Source of the DNA: CAZBME01 sp964645835
GTDB taxonomy: Bacteria; Desulfobacterota; Syntrophia; Syntrophales; UBA8958
Length of the DNA: 64,000 nucleotides
NCBI GenBank assembly: GCA_964645835.1
Contig: CAZYDG010000032.1
Location: 22,951-86,950, forward strand
Direction: 5' to 3'
The notes under the pieces were generated by a model. The model was not told the DNA's origin and did no database searches. It worked only from the letters and a program-made list of their open reading frames with translations. Both the position numbers and the translations under genes were made by a program. Of this stretch, positions 25,450 through 32,885 are shown in pieces. Every line of letters starts with the position of its first letter. The first letter of the stretch is position 1.

Positions 25450-26373
25450 ATGAAGGACAAAGCCATTATTTCAGCAGCGATAACAGGCAGCATCCACACG
25501 CCTGGAATGTCACCATATCTGCCGATCACCCCTCAGGAGATTGCCGACGATGCCGTTCGGGCTTTTGAAGCCGGTGCAGCAGTTTGCCATATCCATGTCC
25601 GCAATCCTGAAACCGGTCAGCCGACCCCGGACATCGAGCTGTTCAGGCAAGCCATTTCGCGGATCAAAAGCAAATGCAACATGGTGGTCTGCATCACGAG
25701 CGGCGGTGGGCTCGGAATGACGGCAGAGCAGCGCTTGATCCCGGTGTCCACATTCAAGCCGGAGCTGGCCTCATTTAATGCAGGCTCAGTCAACTTCGCC
25801 CTCTTCCATGCCCTCGACCGTTACAAAGAACTAAAGTTCGATTGGGAAAGCAAGTACCTCGCCATGACGGAAGATTTTATCTTTCCGAACACCTTTAAAT
25901 CTATGAAGGAATTTGCCAGTATATTCGGTGAAAACGATACGAAGCCGGAATTTGAGGTCTATGACGCCGGGATGGTTAACAACATCGCTTTCATGATCGA
26001 TAGGGGCTATGTGAAAAAACCGGTTTACATTCAGTTCGTCATGGGTGTCCTGGGCGGCATCACCCCAAGTTCAGAGAATCTTCTCTTCCTCGTGGATTAT
26101 GCGAAAAAGCTTATCGGAGATTTTGAGTTCTCCGTTTGCGTTGCGGGGCGGGCGCAGTTCTCCATCTGCACGCAGTCCCTCCTTATCGGCGGTAATGTCC
26201 GTGTGGGTCTCGAGGACAACCTCTATCTCGACAAAGGTGTGATGGCAAAGAGCAATGGAGAGCAAGTGGCAAAGATCGCACGGATCGCAAGGGAACTCGG
26301 GATTGAACCGGCAACGCCGGATGAGGCGAGAAAAATCCTGGGCCTGAAAGGTCAGGACAAGGTTCTATTTTAG
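25450..26373 (+). CDS. Beta-keto acid cleavage enzyme (BKACE/DUF849, Kce-like)
   Basis: A 307-residue TIM-barrel enzyme. BKACE enzymes condense a beta-keto acid with acetyl-CoA and cleave it to acetoacetate and a CoA ester; the best-known member is 3-keto-5-aminohexanoate cleavage enzyme. Zinc ligands are H47 and H49 in CHIHVRNP and E255 in VGLEDN, and the TSGGGLGM segment follows. The gene sits between two hydroxyacyl dehydrogenase genes, so the keto acid is likely made from an imported hydroxy acid. The dehydrogenase plus BKACE pairing also occurs in carnitine breakdown, but nothing here fixes the substrate. Confidence 0.9.
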   Translation: MKDKAIISAAITGSIHTPGMSPYLPITPQEIADDAVRAFEAGAAVCHIHVRNPETGQPTPDIELFRQAISRIKSKCNMVVCITSGGGLGMTAEQRLIPVSTFKPELASFNAGSVNFALFHALDRYKELKFDWESKYLAMTEDFIFPNTFKSMKEFASIFGENDTKPEFEVYDAGMVNNIAFMIDRGYVKKPVYIQFVMGVLGGITPSSENLLFLVDYAKKLIGDFEFSVCVAGRAQFSICTQSLLIGGNVRVGLEDNLYLDKGVMAKSNGEQVAKIARIARELGIEPATPDEARKILGLKGQDKVLF

Positions 26374-26408
26374 GTTTCACGCCTATCAAAGGCGTTCTCC
26401 CTTACGCC

Positions 26409-26442
26409 ATCTACAGGGATGGACTTTTCCATCCCTGTAGAT
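26409..26442 (+). promoter_or_regulatory. Perfect 14-bp intercistronic hairpin
   Basis: ATCTACAGGGATGG and CCATCCCTGTAGAT are perfect inverse copies separated by 6 nt, between the BKACE and SDR genes. No T-run follows, so it could be a processing or stability element or a weak terminator. Confidence 0.6.
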
Positions 26443-26477
26443 ATTAAACACCCTTACCCTCACAAAAGGAGCCGCTC

Positions 26478-27443
26478 ATGAGCACACTCATCACAGGTGG
26501 GACTGGCTTTATCGGAGCCCACGTCGCGAGACTGAAACTTAAAGAGGAAGAAAAGGACGTCACTGTTTTTGATATCAATCCGTCCCTCAAGCTACTGGAC
26601 GATATCGCTGACAGAGTATCCCTGATTCGGGGTGACCTGGGTAATTTCAGCCATGTTCTGAATGCCGTGAGCACCTGCAGGCCTAAAACGATTTATCACC
26701 TCGGCGGAATGCTCTCCGTCCCTTCAGACGCAGACCCTGCGGCCGCATTCAGGGCAAACGCCATGGGGACCTATCACATTCTGGAAGCCGCCAGATTATT
26801 TGATGTTCAACAAGTCATCTTTTCCAGCACCATAGGGACCTATGGTCTGGACCTTGAGGAAGGCATCCCCATAACCGATTATTCATTGCAGCGGCCGCAG
26901 TTGTTTTATGGCACGACCAAGGTGTTCTGCGAATTGCTGGGGCAATTTTATCGCAGAAAGTATGGCCTCGACTTTCGCGGGGTGCGCTTGCCCTCCATTG
27001 TCGGACCTGGCGTCAAGACACCTGGCGTGGTCCAATATACATCCTGGATGATTGAGGAAAGCCTGAAAGGAAATCCCTTCACGGTTTGCGTATCTCCCGA
27101 GACGCGGACCCCCGTCATGTACTTCAAGGATGCGGCCCTTGCCGTGATCAAGCTGGCCGCGGCCCCTCGAGAGAACATTAAGATGGCGGTTTACCTAGTA
27201 GCCGGTGTGACGCCGATCGCCACGGCTCAGGAACTTGCCGATATCGTCACATCTAAAATTACCGGCGCTAGGATTGATTTCAAACCGAACAGGGCGTTGC
27301 AGGAGATCTTAAACAAGCTTCTGCACCCGGTTGACGACAGCTTGGCGCAGAAGGAATGGGGATGGAAGGCCGAATATGATCAGATAAAGATTGTAGACGA
27401 CTTTATTATGGAAATGAACAACAACCCTCGGCGATACGCATAA
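26478..27443 (+). CDS. NAD-dependent epimerase/dehydratase (L-threonine dehydrogenase-like extended SDR)
   Basis: A 321-residue extended short-chain dehydrogenase. GGTGFIGAHVA is the NAD-binding loop; the catalytic set is S116/S117-T118 with Y144 and K148 in YGTTK. The segment RLPSIVGPGVKTPG together with the overall length resembles SDR-type L-threonine 3-dehydrogenases, which oxidise threonine to 2-amino-3-ketobutyrate, as well as sugar-nucleotide epimerases. In this operon a hydroxy-acid dehydrogenase role fits better than sugar epimerisation. The start follows AAAAGGAG. Confidence 0.75.
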   Translation: MSTLITGGTGFIGAHVARLKLKEEEKDVTVFDINPSLKLLDDIADRVSLIRGDLGNFSHVLNAVSTCRPKTIYHLGGMLSVPSDADPAAAFRANAMGTYHILEAARLFDVQQVIFSSTIGTYGLDLEEGIPITDYSLQRPQLFYGTTKVFCELLGQFYRRKYGLDFRGVRLPSIVGPGVKTPGVVQYTSWMIEESLKGNPFTVCVSPETRTPVMYFKDAALAVIKLAAAPRENIKMAVYLVAGVTPIATAQELADIVTSKITGARIDFKPNRALQEILNKLLHPVDDSLAQKEWGWKAEYDQIKIVDDFIMEMNNNPRRYA

Positions 27444-27595
27444 CCCCGATGATGCTATCAAGGTGGCAAGAAATAGGCGGCACATGCTTATTTTTCATAC
27501 TTCGAGGAGTCGATGACAATGTCAACGCAGATAGCGCCCTAATTTAGAATTGGTGATACGCCTCTTGAGGTCAGTGTATGGAAAAGGAGGAATCT

Positions 27596-28564
27596 ATGAA
27601 GGCATCTGAAATTAAAAGAATCGCTGTCCTCGGCGGCGGCGGTATCATTGGATCAAGCTGGTCCACCTATTTTTTGTGGAAGGGATTTCAGGTGACGATC
27701 TACGACATCAACGATCACGCCCTGACGTTGTCCCGAAACCGCATTTCGGGCAATTTATCCTACCTAGCCGAAAAAAAAGTCATCACGAAAAAAGCGGCTA
27801 AAGAGGCGCTCGGACAGGCACAATTTACAACAGACATTCATGAGACCTTTCGGGATGTGCAGTTCGTTCAAGAGTCGGCTCCGGAAAACTATGCCGTCAA
27901 GCAAGCTCTTTTGGCCGCAATGGATCAGCATGGATCTCGGGAAGCCCTGTTTGCCAGCAGTACTTCCGGTCTATTGATTACCGAAATCGCAAAATTTTCG
28001 AAATACCCTGGGCGATGTATTGGAGCGCATCCCTATAATCCGCCGCATCTGATTCCCCTGGTGGAAATCAATAAAGGCGACAAGACCAGCAATGAAACCA
28101 TCCGCATCGCTTACGACTTGTATAAAGCCATCGGAAAAGAACCGGTTGTCCTGAAGAAAGAAGCACACGGATTTATTTCGAATCGTTTGCAACTTGCCTT
28201 ATATCGAGAAGTAATTGACCTCGTATTGAGAGGGGTATGTTCGGTTGAGGACATTGACAAGGCCGTTTGTTTTGGACCGGGTTTGAGATTTGCCTTGATG
28301 GGACCGAATTTGATTTTTCAGTTAGGGGGCGGCAAGGTAGGCCTGAAGGGCCTCATGGAACATGTCGGTCCCTCAATCGAGTTGTGGTGGAAAGACATGG
28401 CGGACTGGAAGACGTGGCCGGAAGGAAGCAGGGACCTGCTCCAGAAAGGCGTCGAGCAGGAGATGGCCAACCGCCGGCCGGAAGAGGGACGAACCACCGA
28501 GGAGATCACGCGCTGGCGCGATGATATGCTGATAAAGCTATTAAAGCTGTTGAAAAAAATCTGA
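27596..28564 (+). CDS. 3-hydroxyacyl-CoA/carnitine dehydrogenase-like protein (second copy)
   Basis: A 322-residue NAD-dependent dehydrogenase of the lambda-crystallin, L-gulonate and carnitine 3-dehydrogenase branch. GGGIIGSSWS is the nucleotide loop; the catalytic segment GAHPYNPPHLIPLVEI and the later FGPGLRFALMGP are characteristic of that branch, which acts on free 3-hydroxy acids rather than CoA esters. ATG 27596 follows AAAAGGAGG; the upstream in-frame ATG at 27578 is less likely. A 153-bp gap separates it from the SDR gene, so it may have its own promoter. A MITE copy follows its stop by 10 bp. Confidence 0.85.
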   Translation: MKASEIKRIAVLGGGGIIGSSWSTYFLWKGFQVTIYDINDHALTLSRNRISGNLSYLAEKKVITKKAAKEALGQAQFTTDIHETFRDVQFVQESAPENYAVKQALLAAMDQHGSREALFASSTSGLLITEIAKFSKYPGRCIGAHPYNPPHLIPLVEINKGDKTSNETIRIAYDLYKAIGKEPVVLKKEAHGFISNRLQLALYREVIDLVLRGVCSVEDIDKAVCFGPGLRFALMGPNLIFQLGGGKVGLKGLMEHVGPSIELWWKDMADWKTWPEGSRDLLQKGVEQEMANRRPEEGRTTEEITRWRDDMLIKLLKLLKKI

Positions 28565-28574
28565 AGAGCAAAAC

Positions 28575-28728
28575 TAGCAGGTTGTTGAATAACTCAATTT
28601 TAGGCTGGCTGTTCAAAAAAGTCCAGATGCAAGGCGCGAAAAAGTTGAGGAAGGCGTACATGGAAGTATGTCGATTAGCGAAGCTTGCAGCGCAACGCAG
28701 CAGAATGAAGTTTTTCAACAGCCTGCTA
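28575..28728 (+). repeat. MITE-like element, family 1, copy 5
   Basis: TAGCAGGTTGTTGAATAACTC at the left and GTTTTTCAACAGCCTGCTA at the right are inverted ends, each finishing in TAGCAGG/CCTGCTA. The interior (GTCCAGATGCAAGGCGCG, GTACATGGAAGTATGTCGAT, GCAGCGCAACGCAGCAGA) matches copy 1 closely. Confidence 0.87.
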
Positions 28729-29408
28729 GATGTTCAGTGGCATGTAAGCACCCGACCAATGCTTTCGGGGATGTCATCGGGATGAGTTGGCAAGATTATA
28801 TAATAGTAGTAAATCGCGACAAATTCGAGGATGCCAATACAATGTTCATAGAGTGCGGAATTGATTGATTTAATCGAGTGTCGCACAGGGGCATTATAAG
28901 CCCGAAGAAATCCAGATCTTGAAAACTATGCTGAAGCTTGCCAAATCTTTTGCCTGGGGGATTCTAAAAAGAAAGTGGAATGTTTGTTTACGATTGAAGT
29001 AGGGCACGGTTGAGCTTAGGTATTTCTTGACGTGTCTTATGACAGCTTCTGGCCTAGAAAGTAATTCCTGGCGCTTATCAGCCATTGCTGTGGCACTCCG
29101 GTGCGCCCCTCCAGTAAGGTCGCCACTGACAATGATATGCTTGCATGGCCGCTCTCAACACGTGACATAGGACTGAGTCAAGCGGGCCATTTGAGCATAC
29201 GATTTTTGGGGGGCTTTCCTAAAATATTAAGCAATATTCTTATTGTGTTATTCAACGATGTAAAACACTATTCTTGAGTTATCCATCATTTGGCGTCTTC
29301 AAACCTGCTGCTAAATTTATTGCCTTCAAATAATTTATCCGCATTGTTTAGTATGTATCCTTTTGCCCTCGTATTTCGTCTATAGGATAAAAATAAGGAG
29401 GAATGCAT
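28729..29408. other. 680-bp gap without a supportable gene
   Basis: No reading frame with a ribosome-binding site and recognisable protein is seen. A short minus-strand frame at 28894-29085 could be a decayed gene remnant. The right half is A/T-rich with AATATT...AATATT repeats and probably holds the promoter of the metalloid cluster, but no clean -35/-10 pair stands out. Confidence 0.5.
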
Positions 29409-29633
29409 ATGTTTGGATGCTGGGGAAATGCGACGGGATCGATATGGGCATGGTGGTGGATCATCCCCATGATTATGTTTATCATCTGTATGAGCATGTG
29501 TCTTTTCGGCAGGCGAAAAATGGGCGGACGATATTGCTGCTTTCCAAAGAGCAACGGCGACTACGATGGCGACACTGCCCGAAAAGAAATCATAGAACTC
29601 CGTGAAGAAATTGAAAAACTAAAAAAGAAATAA
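29409..29633 (+). CDS. Small membrane protein with C-terminal coiled coil
   Basis: A 74-residue protein with one transmembrane segment (WAWWWIIPMIMFIICMSMCL, about residues 12-31) and a charged coiled-coil tail (EIIELREEIEKLKKK). Cysteine-rich patches (C residues near 3, 26, 30 and 43-44) could bind metal. Start 29409 is 7 bp after AGGAGG; an ATG six bases earlier is too close. Short proteins of this design often open heavy-metal and arsenic clusters; the exact role is unknown. Confidence 0.65.
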   Translation: MFGCWGNATGSIWAWWWIIPMIMFIICMSMCLFGRRKMGGRYCCFPKSNGDYDGDTARKEIIELREEIEKLKKK

Positions 29634-29659
29634 TCAAATGAATGATAAGGAGACTGGTT

Positions 29660-29914
29660 ATGGAAGAACGTATCACTAAATTAATTGCCGTTGGGGCATC
29701 AGTTGGGGCTAACTGCCATCCATGTTTGGAGTATAATGTTGCAAAGGCTCTGGAAGCGGGCATTGACCGGGAAGAGATCATGGAAGCTGCAAATGTGGGT
29801 AAGGCAATAAGGAGTGGCGCTGCATCCAGCATGGACAAGCTGGCATTTCACCTGATCCGCAATAGCCTTCCCAAGACATCTGAAAAACAAACCCCGTCGT
29901 GTTGCTGCTCATAA
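29660..29914 (+). CDS. Carboxymuconolactone decarboxylase/AhpD-like small protein
   Basis: An 84-residue helical protein of the AhpD-like superfamily. GANCHPCLEYNVAKALEAG supplies the CxxC pair (CHPC) and nearby histidine-containing helix used for thiol redox or peroxidase chemistry. The tail ends in TPSCCCS, a three-cysteine cluster unusual for the family that might bind a metal(loid). The start follows AAGGAG. AhpD-like proteins are recurrent neighbours of arsenic genes, and the cluster downstream contains ArsR and ACR3. Confidence 0.82.
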   Translation: MEERITKLIAVGASVGANCHPCLEYNVAKALEAGIDREEIMEAANVGKAIRSGAASSMDKLAFHLIRNSLPKTSEKQTPSCCCS

Positions 29915-29991
29915 CCAAATTTGATAATATTCGATGTGGTGTGATAAAGATTAAAAAGGATTCCTGACATTGGCGGAGAGATTGAAAATAT

Positions 29992-30594
29992 ATGGCACAG
30001 GACAACCTCAGTTTTCAGCAGATATATGATGAATTTCGCCCGCGCATTTTACGCTACCTGACGCGCATGGCGGGTGAAAGCGAGGCGGAAGACCTGACCC
30101 AGGATGTATTTGTTCGCGTCAATCAGGCCCTGGCCTGTTTTCGTGGCGAAGCCAGTCTTGCGACCTGGATCTATCAGATAGCGACCAATATAGCTCTGGA
30201 CAGGCATCGGCTGTCGGTTTCCAGAAGGGAAGGCAATGTCATTGATGTGGATGATATTGCCGGGACTGCTGGCGACAAGGATAACTGGACCGGGGAGGAG
30301 CACACCACCTCGGAAGATCGAGTAATTCGCCAGGAGATGAACGGCTGCATCCGGGAAGTCATCAATTCGCTCCCGGATGCTTACCGGACGGTCATCATCC
30401 TGAGTGAGATCGAAAACCTGAAGGATGCGGAAATCGCAGAAGTTCTAAGTATCAACCTTCAAGCCGCCAAAATCCGTCTCCACCGCGCCCGGAAAAAACT
30501 GCGAGAGGCTCTGAGCTCAGCATGCATCTTCTATCGGGATGAGCGAAATGAGCTGGCCTGTGATCGGAAAAATCAGCTCGTTATAATTGAGTAA
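29992..30594 (+). CDS. ECF-type RNA polymerase sigma factor
   Basis: A 200-residue extracytoplasmic-function sigma factor. Region 2 is YDEFRPRILRYL through EAEDLTQDVFVRVNQAL to SLATWIYQIATNIALDRHR; region 4 is LPDAYRTVIILSEIENLKDAEIAEVL with the HTH SINLQAAKIRLHRARKKLRE. A C-terminal extension of about 30 residues with two cysteines (ACIFYRDERNELACDRK) resembles sigma factors whose own tail senses metal or redox state, since no anti-sigma gene follows. The ArsR gene lies 137 bp downstream. It may control part of this cluster. Confidence 0.9.
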   Translation: MAQDNLSFQQIYDEFRPRILRYLTRMAGESEAEDLTQDVFVRVNQALACFRGEASLATWIYQIATNIALDRHRLSVSRREGNVIDVDDIAGTAGDKDNWTGEEHTTSEDRVIRQEMNGCIREVINSLPDAYRTVIILSEIENLKDAEIAEVLSINLQAAKIRLHRARKKLREALSSACIFYRDERNELACDRKNQLVIIE

Positions 30595-30675
30595 CTAAAA
30601 AACGAGCCGGGCGAACTCTACTGATAAAATCATGATTTATTTTTAATCCGGTTTCACGAATTTGTAAAATTGTTC

Positions 30676-30704
30676 TTGACTCTTTATGGCAATATGGTTA
30701 TTAT
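30676..30704 (+). promoter_or_regulatory. Sigma-70 promoter with overlapping inverted repeat before arsR
   Basis: TTGACT (-35, 30676-30681), a 17-bp spacer and TATTAT (-10, 30699-30704) precede the ArsR gene. TGGCA (30687-30691) and TGCCA (30704-30708) are inverted half-sites covering the spacer and -10 region, a typical position for an ArsR-type operator giving autoregulation. Confidence 0.7.
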
Positions 30705-30731
30705 GCCAAATAACATAAACAGGGACGAAAA

Positions 30732-31064
30732 ATGGATAAAAAGTTAAGCACAAAACACGAGGCATGGGCAAAGATCATCAAGGCAATGGCCCACCCCAGC
30801 CGGTTATTTATCATTGAAGAACTAAATAAAGGAAAGCGTTGCGTGGGAGAGCTTACGGATATGATCGGGGCGGACTTTTCGACGGTATCAAAACATTTGA
30901 GCGTGCTCAAAAATGCCGGTTTGCTCCTTGATGAAAAACGTGGCAATTCCATTTACTATACCCTGCGCTGCCCCTGTATCATGGATTTTATGACCTGCGT
31001 GGAAGACGTGCTTTCGGCCAATGCCGAGCATCATGCGGAAGTTTTGCGATGCTGCAAGAAATAG
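30732..31064 (+). CDS. ArsR/SmtB-family metal(loid)-responsive repressor
   Basis: A 110-residue winged-helix repressor. The recognition helix region is GADFSTVSKHLSVLKNAGLL. Candidate inducer ligands are C37 in KRCVGEL, C80 and C82 in RCPC, C89, and the terminal pair C107-C108. The ELCVGDL-type site next to the HTH (CVGEL here) resembles the ArsR arsenic site, though with one cysteine instead of two, so the extra C-terminal cysteines probably complete a thiol site. It presumably represses the genes downstream through the operator at its own promoter. Confidence 0.9.
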   Translation: MDKKLSTKHEAWAKIIKAMAHPSRLFIIEELNKGKRCVGELTDMIGADFSTVSKHLSVLKNAGLLLDEKRGNSIYYTLRCPCIMDFMTCVEDVLSANAEHHAEVLRCCKK

Positions 31065-31077
31065 TAAGGAGATGATT

Positions 31078-31311
31078 ATGAAGATAGAAATTCTCGGTAT
31101 GGGATGTGCAAGGTGCCATGAAACGGAGGATCTTGTCCGTGAGACGGTAAAATCACTTGGCCTGGAGGCGACAATTACAAGCGTGCAGGATATCAAGCAG
31201 ATAATGGGTTACGGTGTCATGACGCCTCCTGCCGTTGTCATAGACGGGGTAGTAAAAGTTGCCGGGAGAATACCCAGGAAAGAGGAAATAGCCAAGTGGC
31301 TGAAGGGTTGA
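31078..31311 (+). CDS. Mini-thioredoxin (MTH895/TM0996-type) family protein
   Basis: A 77-residue thioredoxin-fold protein. The active site is GMGCARCHETE (C10 and C13, CARC) and the cis-proline is in MTPPAVVIDG. Such short redox proteins regularly sit beside permeases of the type encoded next door and are thought to deliver or reduce thiol-bound metal(loid)s. It starts at 31078 after TAAGGAGATG and ends 3 bp before the permease gene, so the two are translated together. Confidence 0.88.
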   Translation: MKIEILGMGCARCHETEDLVRETVKSLGLEATITSVQDIKQIMGYGVMTPPAVVIDGVVKVAGRIPRKEEIAKWLKG

Positions 31312-31314
31312 AAT

Positions 31315-32370
31315 ATGACGGACGTCTGCAAATGTGAAACAAACAGGGAGAGCAAGCCGAATAGGAAGATCTTGTGGCCCCTTTTCATGATTCCTGCCGT
31401 GATTGCGGTCTATTTCAATCTGGAAGCGGGGGTGGAATTCCTGGTCTTCACTGTCGGCAAATTGGAGAGGGGTACGCATCTAACCGAGGCCTTACATTTC
31501 TTTCTCTATGACACGCCCAAGGTGCTCATCCTGCTTACAGTCATTGTTTTTGTTGTCGGTATCATCCGCTCCTACTTTTCGCCGGAGAAGACGAGGAAAG
31601 CCCTGGAAGGCAAGCCGCTTTTCATCGGCAATGTCCTGGCCAGTATGCTGGGCATAGTGACTCCTTTTTGCACATGTTCGGCAATCCCGCTTTTCATCGG
31701 TTTTGTTGAAGGGGGCGTGCCCCTGGGGGTCACCTTTTCCTTCCTCATCTCTGCTCCCATGATTAATGAAGTGGCACTGGTGCTCCTTTTCGGACTCTTC
31801 GGTTGGAAAACGGCGTTCTTATACGTCGGTACAGGCCTTATCATTGCCGTATCGTCGGGTTGGATTATCGGCAGACTGAAGCTGGAACGATTTGTCGAAC
31901 CATGGGTGTATGAAATAAAGGCTGGTGATTACGGAGTGCTTGAAGATGAGAAGACATTCGCCGACAGAATCGAAGCCGGTTATGCCGCAGTCATCGATAT
32001 TGTGTCCAAGGTCTGGATCTATATCGTGGCGGGAATTGCTGTCGGCGCAGCGGTGCATGGATATGTGCCGGAAAACTTCATGGCCTCCATCATGGGTAAA
32101 TCGGCATGGTGGTCGGTGCCCGTTGCCGTGCTGATCGGTGTGCCGCTTTATTCCAATGCCGCGGGTGTAATCCCGATCCTTCAAGCCCTTCTCGGGAAGG
32201 GGGCGGCTTTGGGCACGGCTTTGGCTTTCATGATGTCCGTTATCGGGCTGTCTTTGCCGGAAATGATCATCCTGCGGAAGGTCATCAAACTGCCTCTGAT
32301 CCTGATTTTTGTCGGTATCGTGGCTTCCGGGATAATTGCTGTAGGTTACTTATTTAATGCTGTCTTCTAG
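31315..32370 (+). CDS. Permease of the ArsP/SO_0444 (DUF318) family
   Basis: A 351-residue membrane protein with about eight to ten transmembrane helices. GIVTPFCTCSAIPLFIGF contains the family CxC pair implicated in metal(loid) handling, and SAPMINEVALVLLFGLFGW and GVPLYSNAAGVIPI are further conserved stretches. Related proteins export trivalent organoarsenicals (ArsP) or copper/zinc. Placement between ArsR/mini-thioredoxin and ACR3 favours arsenic, but the ion is not proven. Confidence 0.85.
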   Translation: MTDVCKCETNRESKPNRKILWPLFMIPAVIAVYFNLEAGVEFLVFTVGKLERGTHLTEALHFFLYDTPKVLILLTVIVFVVGIIRSYFSPEKTRKALEGKPLFIGNVLASMLGIVTPFCTCSAIPLFIGFVEGGVPLGVTFSFLISAPMINEVALVLLFGLFGWKTAFLYVGTGLIIAVSSGWIIGRLKLERFVEPWVYEIKAGDYGVLEDEKTFADRIEAGYAAVIDIVSKVWIYIVAGIAVGAAVHGYVPENFMASIMGKSAWWSVPVAVLIGVPLYSNAAGVIPILQALLGKGAALGTALAFMMSVIGLSLPEMIILRKVIKLPLILIFVGIVASGIIAVGYLFNAVF

Positions 32371-32459
32371 GCGGATGGTGGATGCGCTTCGCTTCATCCA
32401 CCCTACAGTGGCGCTAAAGGAATCATTGTCAAGAAAATAGACATCGGGAGGATTTTATC

Positions 32460-32813
32460 ATGGCTGAATGTTGTAATGGTGGGACCGCATTGATTTTCGC
32501 ATGCTCGGGCGCGGCTGATCTGGGGGAAATTGCCGATCGGGTGGCGAGACGGCTTCGCAACGAAGGATATGCAAGAATGACTTGCCTGGCCGGTATTGGC
32601 GCCGGGCTGTCCGGATATGTTGAGTCTGCAAAGGGTGCAGACGGCAACATCACAATCGACGGTTGTCAAGTAGCGTGTGCAAGAAAAGCCCTGGAAAAGA
32701 TAGGTGTTTCTCCTAAATCGCATATACTCACTGATTTAGGGCTGATCAAAGGGGAAACACCGGTAACGGAGGAAATAGTTGCCTCGGTGTGCGAAAAGAT
32801 CAGAACATGTTGA
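32460..32813 (+). CDS. DGC-domain putative zinc-binding protein
   Basis: A 117-residue protein with the family signature D67-G68-C69 in TIDGCQVACARKALE, plus conserved cysteines C4-C5, C15, C42 and C73. DGC proteins have an alpha/beta fold and conserved cysteines thought to bind zinc. Their biochemical role is unknown, but they recur next to arsenic or redox permeases. The gene lies between the DUF318 permease and ACR3, with AGGATTTTATC preceding the ATG. Confidence 0.82.
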   Translation: MAECCNGGTALIFACSGAADLGEIADRVARRLRNEGYARMTCLAGIGAGLSGYVESAKGADGNITIDGCQVACARKALEKIGVSPKSHILTDLGLIKGETPVTEEIVASVCEKIRTC

Positions 32814-32885
32814 TTGACCTTGTGAAATTAAAAAAGCTGTCAGACTATTTTGCAGCAGAGAAAATAATTGACTGAGGAGCAGTAT

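Noticed and set aside
28894..29085. 63-codon minus-strand frame in the gap before the metalloid cluster
   Set aside because: No start signals or known domain; at most a gene remnant.
29086..29101. TGGCACTCCGGTGCG as a second sigma-54 promoter
   Set aside because: The GG-GC spacing is one base short of the required distance and no gene follows within 300 bp.
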